Of a stretch of 64,000 nucleotides of DNA, positions 32,135 to 43,715 are shown in pieces. The stretch lies in contig CM064523.1 of the NCBI GenBank assembly GCA_032716605.1, positions 44,402,376 through 44,466,375 on the forward strand, written 5' to 3'. A program made the position numbers and the translations under genes. The notes below the pieces were generated by a model, which ran no database searches, was not told where the DNA came from, and was given only the letters and a program-made list of their open reading frames with translations. Position 1 is the stretch's first letter; each line of letters starts with the position of its first letter. Source of the DNA: Paralithodes platypus. Lineage: Eukaryota; Arthropoda; Malacostraca; Decapoda; Lithodidae.

Positions 32135-33301
32135 CAAGTGGATCTACATGCCTTTTCTGATGCTAGTAATCGTGCGTATGGTACTGCCATATACATATGT
32201 AATGGTAGTGTAGCGACGCTGGCTATAGCGAAGGCCAAAGTAGCCCCTATAAAGAAGATTACAGTTCCTAAATTAGAACTTACTGCATTGCTTCTGTCTG
32301 CTCGTCTAATAAAGTTTACACTGGATGCCTATGCAGACATACTACAGATTAATAACGTCTATGTCTGGAGCGACAGTCAAATAGCGCTTTCATGGGTACA
32401 CAGCCAGAAAGTGTTACCTGTTTATGTTTCTAATCGCACTGATGAGATTCATAACTTAGTTCCTACAGCTACATTTCGCTATGTGAGCACCAGGGATAAC
32501 CCCAGTGACATAATTTCCCGGGGGATCTCGGCACAGCAGTTTATGTCTTCCTCTATTTGGTGGCATGGACCTCCATGGCTTACATCTCCAACTGAATGGC
32601 CTCAGGATTTCAGGGAATACATATCTGATCCTTCAAATCGGCCCCAAGATGATGTGTTAAGTAGTTCGAATGTGAGTACTACACATCAGGATAACAAGTT
32701 GGTAGAGTGGGAACGTTATGGCAGCTATGATCAGGTAATACGGGTATTTGCATGGATATACCGTTTCATTAACAACATGAGAAGTCGGGCTCACGGGTCT
32801 TTCCTTAGTGAAGATTCGAAGCATATCAGACTCCATGAATTTAGATCAGCAGAAGCAAAACTAATATGTTTAGTACAAAAGGAATCTTATCCTACTGAAC
32901 ATCAAATCCTGAGCAAGGAGTCAAAGGCCAAACCCTCAAACTTAATGAGGCAGCTAGGATTATATATGGAAGGAGGCATAATTAAGTGTAGAGGCAGGAT
33001 ACAAAAGGCGGACATTATTGATTCTGCAAAATATCCTGTCCTCCTTAGCTCCTCTCATTTGATTACCAAACTGTTGATTCGCCAATGCCATCGGACCTGC
33101 CTACATTTTGGCGTAAATTATGTTCTGGCGTATATGCGACAACGTTGGTGGATCCCTAAGATGCGACAAGCAATTAAAGGGATCCACAATAGCTGTACTA
33201 TCTGTAAAAGATTACAGGGTAAGCCTTACTCCCCAGTTGATCTACCTCCCTTGCCTGAGTTCAGGGTACAAAGGACTGAACCATTTCAGGTAACCGGGTA
33301 G
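32135..33301 (+). pseudogene. BEL/Pao RNase H and integrase N-terminal segment
   Basis: Same frame as the RT. It starts right after the TAA with DLHAFSDASNRAYG, the first RNase H motif, then VWSDSQIALSWV and VSTRDNPSDIISRG. The integrase H2C2 zinc-binding region follows (HRTCLHFGV ... SCTICKRLQG), with the spaced His and Cys residues. The frame then hits TAG at 33299-33301, where one base seems to be missing: the integrase core carries on in another frame. Confidence 0.88.
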
Positions 33302-34398
33302 ACTACACCGGAGCGATTCATGTTAGAGAATCGCCCGGTAATATCATAAAGGTATATGCCGTTCTATTCACATGTGCAGTAACCAGAGCGATTCATATTG
33401 AATTGATTGACGACCTATCCAGTGAGGGGTTTTTGCATACTCTAAGACGCTTTGCAGGCCGCAATGGTTTCCCTCAAATTATTCTGAGCGATAATGCGAC
33501 TTGTTTTGTCGGGGCCTCTAAATATCTCCAGAGTTTAATGGATGACCCGCAGGTTGTGGCTACCCTCACTGGAAAGGGTTGTCAATGGAGATTTATACCA
33601 GCACGTGCACCATGGTTCGGGGCGATTTGGGAGAGAACAATCGGTATCGTCAAATCTGCCTTGAAGAAGGTATTAGGAAGGGCACTGGTGACCAGACGGG
33701 AGTTGCAAACCATCTTAATAGAAATTGAGATGTCAGTCAACGACAGGCCCTTGACCTATACCTCGGCAGATGTTGATGACCTCTTACCCATTACGCCTTC
33801 CATGATGACACGTGGACGAACCCTTAATACCTTTCCTAGATCGTCCGTAAATGATGAAGATCTGCAAGACCCTACGTTCGGCAATGCTGATGCCACACGT
33901 CGTCGCTTCCAGTATGTAAACAAGGTGTCCGACGATCTATGGAAACGGTGGACCCAAGAATATTTGCTGTCTCTTCGCGAGCGTCACTCTCATAAGATCA
34001 AAGGGACGAATCAACGATGGCCTCGTAACGGGGATATCGTCCTGATTCATGATGAGCGTCCTAGGTTATTTTGGAAGCTTGGGAGGATTATCCATTTGTT
34101 CCAGGGCATTGATGGTCTTATAAGGGTTGCTAGAATACGAACTTCGACTGGGGTTACTACTCGCCCAGTCGTAAGGTTATATCCCTTGGAGCAGGATGTA
34201 GAACTGCCGGATGATCCTGGCGTCTCTACTGATACCCCTCCGTGGGAGAGTGCTGGTGACAGTGCTCCTCGAGGTGGGGCAGCTGATGATGAGAAGGATG
34301 ATCCTCCTCAGGCTTCAGGTGGCGCTCGTCCCAAAAGGAGGACGGCTATGAGTTCCGTGGATCTTTGGAGATCAAAGATCCAACAAGGTGATCTTTGA
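33299..34398 (+). pseudogene. BEL/Pao integrase core and C-terminal domain (frameshifted)
   Basis: This continues the integrase one frame over. The first catalytic Asp lies just after the shift (VDYTGAIHV), the second is in ILSDNATCFVGA and the Glu is in GAIWERTIGIVKSALKK, giving the D,D-35-E set. The C-terminal part has a DUF5641-like section (GDIVLIHDERPRLFWKLGRI) and a charged tail. The product would join cDNA into host DNA, but the single-base shift separates it from the rest of Pol in this copy. Confidence 0.88.
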
Positions 34399-34435
34399 CT
34401 TCGATGTCCTTTTTTTTGTTCCTGTATATCATTTT

Positions 34436-34450
34436 TGGTGGCGGGCAATA
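34436..34450 (+). promoter_or_regulatory. Candidate polypurine tract
   Basis: GGTGGCGGGCAATA lies directly before the 3' LTR, where plus-strand priming occurs in LTR elements. The tract is short and not purely purine, so this is positional inference. Confidence 0.4.
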
Positions 34451-35017
34451 TGTCGGGAATAGGGTAATGATCCCGACAGGTTTTGGTCCAATAGGACATT
34501 TGAATTTGGCGGTATCGTATCGCTTGTACGATTTCGGCTGGTTCTTTGTGTATTGTAGTTTATTCTTAAGTTAGGTTAAATATTAACTGTAATGTATAAA
34601 TATCTACATCAGCTCTAGATGTATTATGAAACCAAGTTATGGGTTATAATTATTATGAGCCGGCAGCCATATGTAATTTCGCGAAGCGATCGGAAGCCGG
34701 CCCTTCAGTCTCTCAAACAACACCGTACAGTCAACATCTCCTCCCCCGGCCCTGACTCAACCCACAGTTCACCATGTGCTACAACTACTAATAATATTAA
34801 CAACAGTCCTACATCACCAGTCCTCTAAGCTAAGTTCATTGTATCGATATTGTATTATGTGAACATTCCTACATGTCATGCAATTGAACTAGCCGCGTGT
34901 GGGGGACTGGATTACACCTATCAACGACTACGTCGTTGGTAATTATAATATAACTATTTGTTGGGATATTTCATGTACCAGTGATATGTAATTTAACCTT
35001 TATCTAAATTCCCGATA
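34451..35017 (+). repeat. 3' LTR of the BEL/Pao element
   Basis: 567 bp, the same length as the 5' LTR. Four substitutions are seen by eye, three of them between 34709 and 34750. It is followed by CCGTT, the second half of the target duplication. Confidence 0.95.
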
Positions 35018-35022
35018 CCGTT

Positions 35023-36373
35023 AAACAATAGTTTAAATATGTTATAAGAGGGCTAAGTCCCATTTATAATCAGAAAGATCACTATTTTTGTCTGCGAATT
35101 TCGTTCATGAGGAATTAGGGAAGCCTCTCTGTGAGATTCAATATGACAGTAAATTCTGAACAAACATAAGCCATGCAACATATGTCTACTATTTGCGACA
35201 TTGCAATACCTGCGCTATTCCTGATTACCGTAGGTAAAACGAAATGGCACACATTGCTTAAATGTATCCGTACGTAACACAGTTTTGTTCCTACTCCATT
35301 CATTATTATATATTCTTGCATGTTACCTGATTACCATATTGAAATTTTACCCCTTCCCTCTCACTGTATCCAGCTCTTCATCAGTGTTGCCCAACCATAA
35401 ATAAAAACAGGTCCATATTTGATTTGCAACTACAAAACTATAATTAACACTTATTTACTTTACAATCTAACATGTGTAGCGAAGTATAAACATGTATTTT
35501 TGTCTATGTGTATGAGGACGACTGAGATGAGTGCCTCCCTTAGAGTTCAAAGTATGATAAAGCCAAAATCTAGTAACGGTCGAGGCAACATGCCTGGAAA
35601 CACGGAATTTGAAGCAATTTAAGTCATAGGATGAGGGAACGATGGGTTCAGGGAGAGAGTTCCAGAGCTCACCTATTGAATAGAAAAAAAATACATGGAA
35701 TATCGGTTAGCTCTTTAGTTGGAGAGTTGCACAGAGTATATGCTCATGAACAGAAGTTCATATTAAACAACATAATGATTAAAGAAGCTTGATGGAATAT
35801 GAATAACCGTAAAGCTGTACACCATTAAAGTTAACCCCTTTTTGGATCACGACGCATTTTTTACAGTTTATTCTACTTATTGTTTGACGAGTAGTAAAAT
35901 TATGAGGAATTCAAAGGATATGTTAAGCATGTTTCCTATTAATACCCACAGATCTTACACAAACTTCATAACATTATGTTATGATAACAATATACGGTCA
36001 AAATACATCGTTAAGTAAGTCGAGAATGGAATTTCTTTCCATATATATTAATTTCAAAATTATCATGAAGCCGATTGCGTCACATTAGTCATTATATTTC
36101 ATTCATCTAGCATTTGAACATGCAATAATTACGGGGTGCCTGCTACAAGGGCACGCCCTAGCACTATCAATCAAGGGAATACAAGACGTTACAAATTGAA
36201 TCATCATATCTAATATAACTTTACCTTATCTTACATGGGATCAGGTACTCCGGTTCGATCTCAAAATAAAGAACTTAACAACAGAGGCAGCTCTTGACAG
36301 AGTCGCCTGGAATGCCGCCATTTAGGACAAGAGACTGTAACCACACTGTCTGTAGACGGAGCGGTCTTTAAGC
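35023..36373. other. AT-rich non-coding DNA, unassigned
   Basis: No gene, RNA gene or bordered repeat recognised. Presumably Dscam intron or its flank. Confidence 0.4.
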
Positions 36374-36416
36374 ATGTATGTATGTATGTATGTATGTATA
36401 CTGTATATGTATGTAT
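36374..36416. repeat. (ATGT)n microsatellite
   Basis: About six perfect ATGT units followed by interrupted ones. Confidence 0.9.
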
Positions 36417-37449
36417 TACATAAGCGACATTTACTTGAGGATGAAACAATTACGAGAACATTTCTGACAGAAACAGACTTCATATATCCTCCTATTATTG
36501 TTAGCCTCTTAATCCCACAGCTCCACACTCTAAATATATGCTTCCTCCTCATTCTCGTCTTTATTGTCCTTGCCTTTCTCTCATTTTCCTTTGCTTTCAC
36601 AATCCCATGTTTCATCCCCAAACAGTCCTCATACCTACGCGGCTCACTAACACTTCCCACGTTCTCTCTCTGTGTGTCTTGCTACACTCTCATAAATGAC
36701 TTGGCTTCCCTCTGCACCAATTGTCTCTAGGTTCTCTCACAATGGTCTTCTTGCTGTGATCCTAAAGCTGGTGCAATGTTCGGCCATATTCTTAAACATG
36801 TGGGTAAGGTCGTTAAGTTAACTACCGGTATACCATGTCGAACAATATACCAATCATACCCCTCCATCCATTCATCCAAATCACTCCATAATTATACCAT
36901 GCTCTCATATTTCTTGCTTCGATACAGTACATCATTTCATTTCCCCGCCCTATCCCACCTTCCCTCCATAACTCCATTATTTCGTCTCTATAACTCATTA
37001 CCTCCATCCCAACTTCCCAATCCTTAAACCATCACACCAACCCCATACCCACATTTTCTTATTCCTCTATCCCTATGCGTGTTAACCCTCACATGTCCAT
37101 TAACCCTATCAATCTCTCCATCACTAAACTACTTCCATCCATCCCCAGGCTCCCAATCCTTCAGTCCATCCATTCCTACCCCAAATTATCTTCCAATCAG
37201 CTCTCCATGCCACTAATCCCTCCATATATAAATTGCCAATCACTTCAGCTCTCCATCTCCCCGCATCCATCTCGCATAGCCTAGAAATGCTGCCATCCCT
37301 CCTCTATGAATCACCTTTCCACCACCCCTCCATCCCCTCACATCCAAGCTCTTTAAATCCCTTCCCCAGTTCCATTCCCTTCCTCCCAGTTTCCATCATT
37401 GTTCCCCCCCCCCCCTCCCTCTTCACGCCACCATCTCCACTACCCTCGT
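36417..37449. other. Pyrimidine-rich low-complexity DNA
   Basis: C/T-rich DNA with many CCATCC and TCCATCCATTC-like phrases, especially 36840-37440, and a C10 run at about 37406. Open frames rich in Ser and Pro reflect composition. It may be the decayed 5' part of the LINE whose RT starts near 37450. Confidence 0.45.
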
Positions 37450-37641
37450 TGGGTTTCTATCCCTCCATCTGTGCCTTTTTCTCTAATTTCCCTTCCAGCC
37501 TTTCCATAGCTGCGGTTGTGGACAGCCATCGCTCATTTCCTCATCCAATCAACTCTGGTGTTACTCAGGGCTCTGTCCTATCTCCCATTCTATTTCTAAT
37601 TTTCATAAATGATCTTAACTGTACCTCCAGTCCCATCCATT
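37450..37641 (+). pseudogene. Outer LINE (family E), RT part before the insertion
   Basis: It encodes the RT segment up to motif C: VDSHRSFPHPINSGVTQGSV, then LSPILFLIFINDLN. The sequence stops two codons short of the YADD motif because LINE family D inserted there. The rest resumes at 46496. ACCTCCAGTCCCATCCATT (37623-37641) is the target duplication. Confidence 0.85.
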
Positions 37642-38592
37642 TGCCAAGAAGCAAGAGAGATTCGAAAGATGGAGGGAGTACTTCAACGAATTGCTAAATG
37701 TAAGGAATGAAGCGCCAGCAAACATAGTTGGATGGGGTATGGGAGGGAGAAGAAGAGAAGTAGTGGAGGAGGAGGTGGGGATCAGGAGGTCAGAAGTGTG
37801 TGAAGCCATGAACAGAGTGAAGTTGGGGAAAGCACCAGGAATAGATGGAGTGTGTGGGGAAATGTGGTGAGATAGTGATCGAATGAGTATGGAAAATGTG
37901 CATAATAGCATAGGTGAAGGGGAGTGCACCTGATGACTGGAAGACAGGCATAATAGTACCCCTATATAAGGGTAAAGGGGAAAGAGGAGTGTGTGGTAAC
38001 CACCAAGGAATATGTCTTCTAAGCTTAGTAGGGAAGGTATACAGTAGGGTAGTGATTGAGAGCTAGAACGGAGAAATGGATAGGTGAAGAGCAGGGCGGT
38101 TTTAGGAAGGGAAGAGGATGTGTAGATCAAATTTTTACCCTGAAATGTGTTGTGGAGATATATCTGGAGAAGCAACAGAAGGTGTATGTTGCCTTTATGG
38201 ACTTGGAGAAGGCATATGACAGAGTGGATAGAGGGGGTATGTGGAAAGTACTTAGAATATACGGAGTAGATGGCAAGATGCTAAAAGCAGTGAAGAGCAT
38301 GTATGAGGGTGCAAAGGTGGCAGTATGTGCGGAGAATGATCAGAGCGAGTTCTTTGACCTGAATGTTGGGTTGAAACAGGGATGTGTGATGTCCCCGTGG
38401 TTGTTTACTGTATATATGGATGGTGTCATGAAAGAAATACAAGGAAGAGCAGTGGATGTTGGTGTATCGCTGACAAGGGGGGGAAATGCGTGGAAGCTAC
38501 CTGTACTGCTGTTTGCTGATGATACAGTTCTGATGAGCGTTAATGAATGGGAGTTGAAGGGATGGGAAAATATGTTTGGAACAGTGTGCTAA
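37642..38592 (+). pseudogene. Inner LINE (family D), RT N-terminal and palm part
   Basis: 5'-truncated non-LTR retrotransposon inserted in LINE E. The first 400 bp encode the linker and fingers with stops (KLGKAPGIDGV, IIVPLYKGKG). The clean stretch 38056-38592 reads EEQGGFRKGRGCVDQIFTLK, FMDLEKAYDRVDR (motif A), GLKQGCVMSPWLFTVYMDGV and LLFADDTVLM (motif C). It breaks off after ENMFGTVC. The C-terminal part resumes at about 45290 after nested insertions, and the 3' end at 46495 has a (GATA)n tail. The RT type recalls the large EEQGGFRKGRGC LINE group common in crustaceans; I cannot assign the clade. Confidence 0.85.
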
Positions 38593-38689
38593 ATATAATG
38601 TATAACTTGCAAAATATACAAACCAAAACTTATACGAACACAGTAAAATGACAAAACAACTAATCAAAATCGCTATGTGGAAACAACGC
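38593..38689. other. AT-rich segment between LINE D and MITE B3
   Basis: It marks the start of the 6.7-kb block inserted in LINE D. No motif is recognised. Confidence 0.4.
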
Positions 38690-39179
38690 TTAACACCTTA
38701 AGAGCGGGTGGTGGAGTACTGTGCCGCTGTGGCGCCCACCGGGCTTTTTTCTTACCATAAATGGGGTTGTTCCGTGCTCTTTTTCATGCATAAACAAGAC
38801 CTAGAGTGTAATATAAGTATGTATCCCTGAAAGGGCGTAAATTGAGCTTTCCAATGACACCCGAACCATCCTTCTACGATCACTGGTTGTCTTGCAACAA
38901 TCGTGCAACTGAAGGGCAAAATCGCTAAAATACGGTAATTTCTTTATATAATTACGTATGTAGCGAGGGAGTGAGGGTGGATGTAAGTGGAGTAAATCTC
39001 AGTCGGTCCACAGCGGCCGTGGCGAGCGGTCATGAGGTAACCCAGGCTCCTCCCGTCGCTCGTCTCTCTCTCAGAGCCAATATTGCGCCAAATTTGCACA
39101 CAGACTTAAGTCGGGCCCCGCCACATAGTCCAAATTTTTCGATACGGACTTAAGTCGGGCCCCGATGGGCAAGGGTTAA
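38690..39179 (+). mobile_element. TTAA-flanked MITE, family B copy 3
   Basis: 482 bp between TTAA at 38690-38693 and 39176-39179. It starts CACCTTAAGAGCGGG and ends CCCCGATGGGCAAGGG. It has GCTTTCCAATGACACC, CCCTGAAAGGGCGTAAA and two copies, 46 bp apart, of GACTTAAGTCGGGCCCCG. GACTTAAGTC is a perfect palindrome. Non-coding. Confidence 0.9.
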
Positions 39180-39925
39180 GTAAAACAAACCTTTTATAAA
39201 TAAAAGAACACCATCCACCACATAGGCTGTACATCACTACATGAGCAAGTTAATCTGTTTCCCAAAGCAAACTAATCGCACTCATAACAACGCACAATCG
39301 TCACGTTCAAGGAATTAGTCAATTTGGGAAGTTGGGGACGTTCTGGTAAATTTGACTAAACTCTGCATGAATAAAGAAACTACAATTATTGTCAAAACTT
39401 TCTATTAAAATCAAATTTGCAACTTGACAAGACATTAACAATAGTACAAAATACAAATGGCTATCACTAACGATAGTGCTATCGGGTAGGTACCTGTAAG
39501 CATAGCATGCTTCAAGTGACCCCTAACAATTACTACCCTACTAATACCCTACATTGATTGTACAAATAAACTAAGGAAATCGCAAAAGCAAGCAATTGAT
39601 ACTATCGACAATGAATAGATACAATATAATACATACAAATATTTGAAAATATGAAGAAGGCACAATAGATTTAAACAAAAGACTACTCTTTTAACAAGAA
39701 CAATGAATTATAACAATTAATAATAACAACAGAAAAAGATAAACATTAATACATACAGACAAAAAGTAAGCAGAGGTTATAATAGAAACTTTAAGTTAAT
39801 AATGCTTGATTAAAATTATTGATATCAAATTTTAAAATAGTCACAATAATTGACCTTAAAAAGATTAAATTTATGCAACAATTTACTTGCAACAACACCT
39901 CTGTCTACTAAGAGTCTGTATAGTT
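39180..39925. other. A-rich non-coding DNA
   Basis: AT-rich with many A-runs on the + strand. No gene recognised. It ends at the 3' tail of the CR1-like LINE. Confidence 0.4.
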
Positions 39926-42900
39926 ACATAAGAACATAAGAACATAAGAAAATGGGAGTCTGCAGAAAGCCGATTGGCCTAAGCAAGGCAGATCCCTGTC
40001 CCACACAACCCCAATTCAATTACAAAGCCCAATTATAGGCTTCACACTCTAATACCCTGAGGATCATCTTACCAAAACGGTTAGAGATTAACGCAGGATT
40101 ATGGAGGTCTGCAGAGCGCTGATTGGCCCAACCCGGCTGATCCCCCTTCACACCCAACCCTTCTCGTCCATATGCTTATCCAATTTTATCTTAAAGCTCC
40201 CTACAGTTTTAGATCCCACTATAGCACTTGGTAGTCCATTCCACCCATCTACAACTCTGTTACCAAACCAATACTTGCCTATATCTTTTCTGAAACGAAA
40301 TTTATCTAATTTGAAACCATTGGTACGAGTTCTTTCGCTATCACTGAGCTTTAGTACATTTGCCATGTCCCCTTTGTTAATCCTTGTCCCCTTTGTTAAC
40401 TTGAACACCTCTATCATATCCCCTCTAACTCTGCGTCTCTCTAACGAATGTAAACCTAATTTCTTCAACCTTTCTTCATACGAAAGATTTCTAATATTAT
40501 GGATCATTTTTGTCATTCTACGCTGTACTCTCTCCAATGAATCTATGTCCATTCTGTAATAAGGACACCAAAATTGGACAGCATAATCCATATGGGGTCT
40601 CACTAATGACAAGTAAAGTTTTAAGATAACATCAGCAGTTCTGTTACTCACACTCCTAGAGATGAACCCGAGAATCCTGTTTGCCTTATTACGAACGCTT
40701 ATACACTGTTTTCTAGGCTTCAAATCATTGCTAACAAACACACCTAGATCTTTCTCGCAGTCTGAATTTTCTAATTCTAAATTAGCTAGTTTATATTAAC
40801 ATTTGTTTGCATCTTCCCTATCTTTAATACCTTGCATTTGTCAATGTTAAACTTCATCTGCCAATTTACTGACCATTCATGTAAGGTATCTAGATCCCTT
40901 TGGAGGCACTCTATATCGCTATCTGAATCAATTGATCTCCCTATTTTAGTATCGTCTGCGAATTTACTTATCCTACTAGTTATACCTAAATCTAGGTCAT
41001 TTATGTATATAAGAAACAACAGGGGACCTAATACCGGTCCCTGGGGGACACCACTTTTGACTGCTCCCCATTCTGACTTGGTACCATTTATGCTGACTCT
41101 CTGCTTCCTACCAATTAGCCATGACCTAATCCATCCTAACAATGCCCCACCTATTCCATGTGCCTCAACCTTTCTCATCAATCTCTCATGAGGGACTCTG
41201 TCGAAAGCTTTACTGAAATCTAAATATATAATATCATATGACTTGTCATTATCTACTGCTTCATATACCTCTGAGAAAAAACTAAGCAAATTAGTAAGGC
41301 AAGACCGTCCCTGAGTGAATCCATGCTGAGAAGAATTGATTAAGTTAAATGTGTCTAAGTGGTTTCTCATTTTCCTAGCAATAATTGACTCTAGTAGTTT
41401 TCCTATGATTGAAGTGAGACTAATGGGACGGTAATTGGATGCTATTGATTTATCACCTTTTTTGAAGATCGGAACTACATTTGCAAGCTTCCAAGCTTCT
41501 GGAACTATACCTGTTTCTAATGACTTGTTAAATAGAAATGTTAATGGATAACTTAACTCATCTCTGCATTCTTTTAATACTCTAGCATATACCTCATCAG
41601 GACCAGGCGATTTATGAGGTTTCAGTCTGTCAATTTCCTTAACCACATCATTTCTACTTATAGTAACCGTACTTAACCTATTTTCTATACTATCGCTGTA
41701 TACCTTACGGACTTCTGGAAACTGTGCCAAATTTTCATTAGTGAAAACGGAAAGAAATTGACTATTTAATGTACTGCACATTTCTAAATCACTTTCTGTC
41801 AATTTTCCTATCGAAGTTTTAAGGGGACCAATTACATCTCTACCCTTGGATTTATATAGTTGGTAAAAAGCTTTAGGATTATTTTTTGAGTCATTGGCAA
41901 CCTTAATTTCATAATTTCTTTTTTCTTTCCTAATATTATTTATTACCTGTCTTGATAGATTCTGATAGTAAGCAAGTAGGTGAATTTCGCCTTTTCTAAT
42001 TTTTCTATATATTCCTCTCTTTTTTCCTAGAAGATCTAATAGTCTATTATTCATCCATTTGGGTTGGTTCTGTGTTGATCTAAATTTTCTTTTGGGGATA
42101 TATTTATTTTGCGCATTGAATACTGACTTGATAAAATTATCGTATGTATCTACCAAGTTTGACGTCTCCTCCTGACTTAAGATGACAGGTGCCTGAGAAA
42201 GGATACACTCATTTGGACACCTGGATCGACTTATTTTTTTGACCATAGGGTCCGCTAACAGGGCTTCTCTTAACCCACCATAATTGGCTTTTCTGAAGTC
42301 AGGTATTAATGTTGTATTCTCTCTGATATTACCTTTCCATTGTATATTAAAATACACAGAATTGTGATCACTATTTCCTAGGTGGTCCCCGATTTCTACA
42401 CTATTTATCATATGTTCATTGTTACTGAAAACTAAATCGAGAATATTATCACCTCTAGTCGGCTTATCTATGAATTGAGATAAAAAACTATCTTGTACTA
42501 CCTCAATAAACTCCTTTGAATCAGAGTCGCCTATTTGTTGCTGCCAATCTATATTAGGGAAATTAAAATCCCCCATAATGCACACGTTGCTAAGCCTTGA
42601 TGCTATTTTAATTTCCTCCCATAATGATGTTCCGTCATTTCTACTCATATTTGGCGGTCTATACATAACTCCAATAACTAAAGTCTCACTACCTTCGTTA
42701 ACTTCTACCCAAACACTTTCATTTTCATTATTTACTCTAATACCTGATTTAGTACAGCTTTTTAATGAACTCCTGACAAACACTGCTATACCGCCACCCC
42801 TCTTACTTGTTCGGTCATATTTAAACAAACTATATCCCGGTATATCAAATTCTGCTAAAAAATGCCTGGTTTCTGTATTAATCCATGTTTCAGTTAGCGC

Positions 42901-43105
42901 TATTATGTCTATATTTTCTTTGCTAACCAGTGCTCTAAGTTCGTTCATTTTGTTACATAAACTCCTGCAATTTGTATAATAAACACTCAAACTATTACTT
43001 GTATTTGCAACTATTTTTCTATTGTTTTTAACTAATTTATTTTTACCTGTTGAACTACTGGACCTAGACGGAAAATCTACGCTATCAGAATGTTCGTTAT
43101 TACTA
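39926..43105 (-). pseudogene. CR1-like LINE, nearly complete endonuclease-RT ORF
   Basis: Minus-strand non-LTR retrotransposon. The main frame (42990-40786, 734 codons; it also runs open upstream without an ATG to about 43105) begins with the endonuclease: YYTNCRSLCNKMNELR, LTETWINT, GDFNFPNIDW, SDHNSVYF. The RT follows: KSPGPDEVYARV, YRPISLTSIIGKLLE, HGFTQGRSCL, YLDFSKAFDRVPH (motif A), KSGVPQGPVLGPLL and KFADDTKI (motif C). A frameshift near 40790 separates the C-terminal part (40741-40148). The 3' end (39926-39955) is TTATGTTC repeated in tandem, the octamer-type tail of CR1 elements. The 5' end is truncated. Apart from the frameshift it is the best preserved LINE in the window. Confidence 0.9.
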
Positions 43106-43715
43106 TTATATAATTATATATAATTATATACATTTATTATGTGAGACCTTTGGATATAAATTAGCTTGTTTCAGATTGAATTCAATTTAGATATAGAGTA
43201 TTCATTTAGATTGATTTTATTTGATTCATTATAGCTTAGTAATATTTAACTTCCATTGATAGTTTACCACATTGGTGCCCAGACCCGGGAATTAGCTACC
43301 AGTAAGGGATTTTAAGGCAATGAACAAGGGGACATATAACAGGATGCAAGAATAAACTGGCAAGGCTAGCCAAGCGATGGTTAGAGCCGGAATGCAGGGT
43401 CACATCGTTGCACCTGCCCAAGTTCTGCATCCCACCCATCATCTTTCCCCAGTAATGTTCTTTTCCGTTTCAGACTTCCTGTGACATATGACCTGACCTA
43501 ACATTTCTTCTTGTTCAATATGATCCATTAGTAGGTATTGCTATTTAGTGTACTATTGGTTCTCCATAACATAGAAGTCCGCCGGTTGGCTTATCTATCA
43601 GTCAGTCATGATGTCGATAAGAGCGTCGTGATGGTGTAGTTGTGTGTATTGCTGTATGTGTATTGTGATTAGAGGCACAAAAGCACGATCAACTGAGGGC
43701 GGAAATAGTAATAAT
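43106..43715. other. AT-rich DNA with a possible primer-binding-like site
   Basis: It starts with an ATTATATAATT repeat, then unassigned DNA. TACCACATTGGTGCCCAGAC (43263-43282) resembles the LTR-end/primer-site junction of LTR elements (CA, then TGGTGCCC), but no LTR pair or gag-pol is nearby. Weak. Confidence 0.3.

Larger units (their letters stand above)
26991..35022 (+). mobile_element. Full-length BEL/Pao LTR retrotransposon carrying an SGNH hydrolase ORF
   Basis: An 8.0-kb element has two 567-bp LTRs that differ at only four positions by eye, and a perfect 5-bp duplication CCGTT (26991-26995, 35018-35022). The order is LTR, primer site, SGNH-hydrolase ORF, gag (DUF1759-like, zinc knuckles), protease, reverse transcriptase, RNase H, integrase with a DUF5641-like C-terminus, LTR. 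This is BEL/Pao order plus one extra ORF at the front. The near-identical LTRs indicate recent insertion. Two in-frame stops and one frameshift in gag-pol mean this copy could not move alone. It lies about 2.3 kb downstream of the second Dscam exon, in the same orientation. Confidence 0.93.

Noticed and set aside
36417..37697. Ser/Pro-rich ORFs on the + strand (for example 37233-37697) as a host gene
   Set aside because: Composition comes from CCATCC-type low-complexity DNA; the only recognisable protein part is the RT of LINE E at the end.
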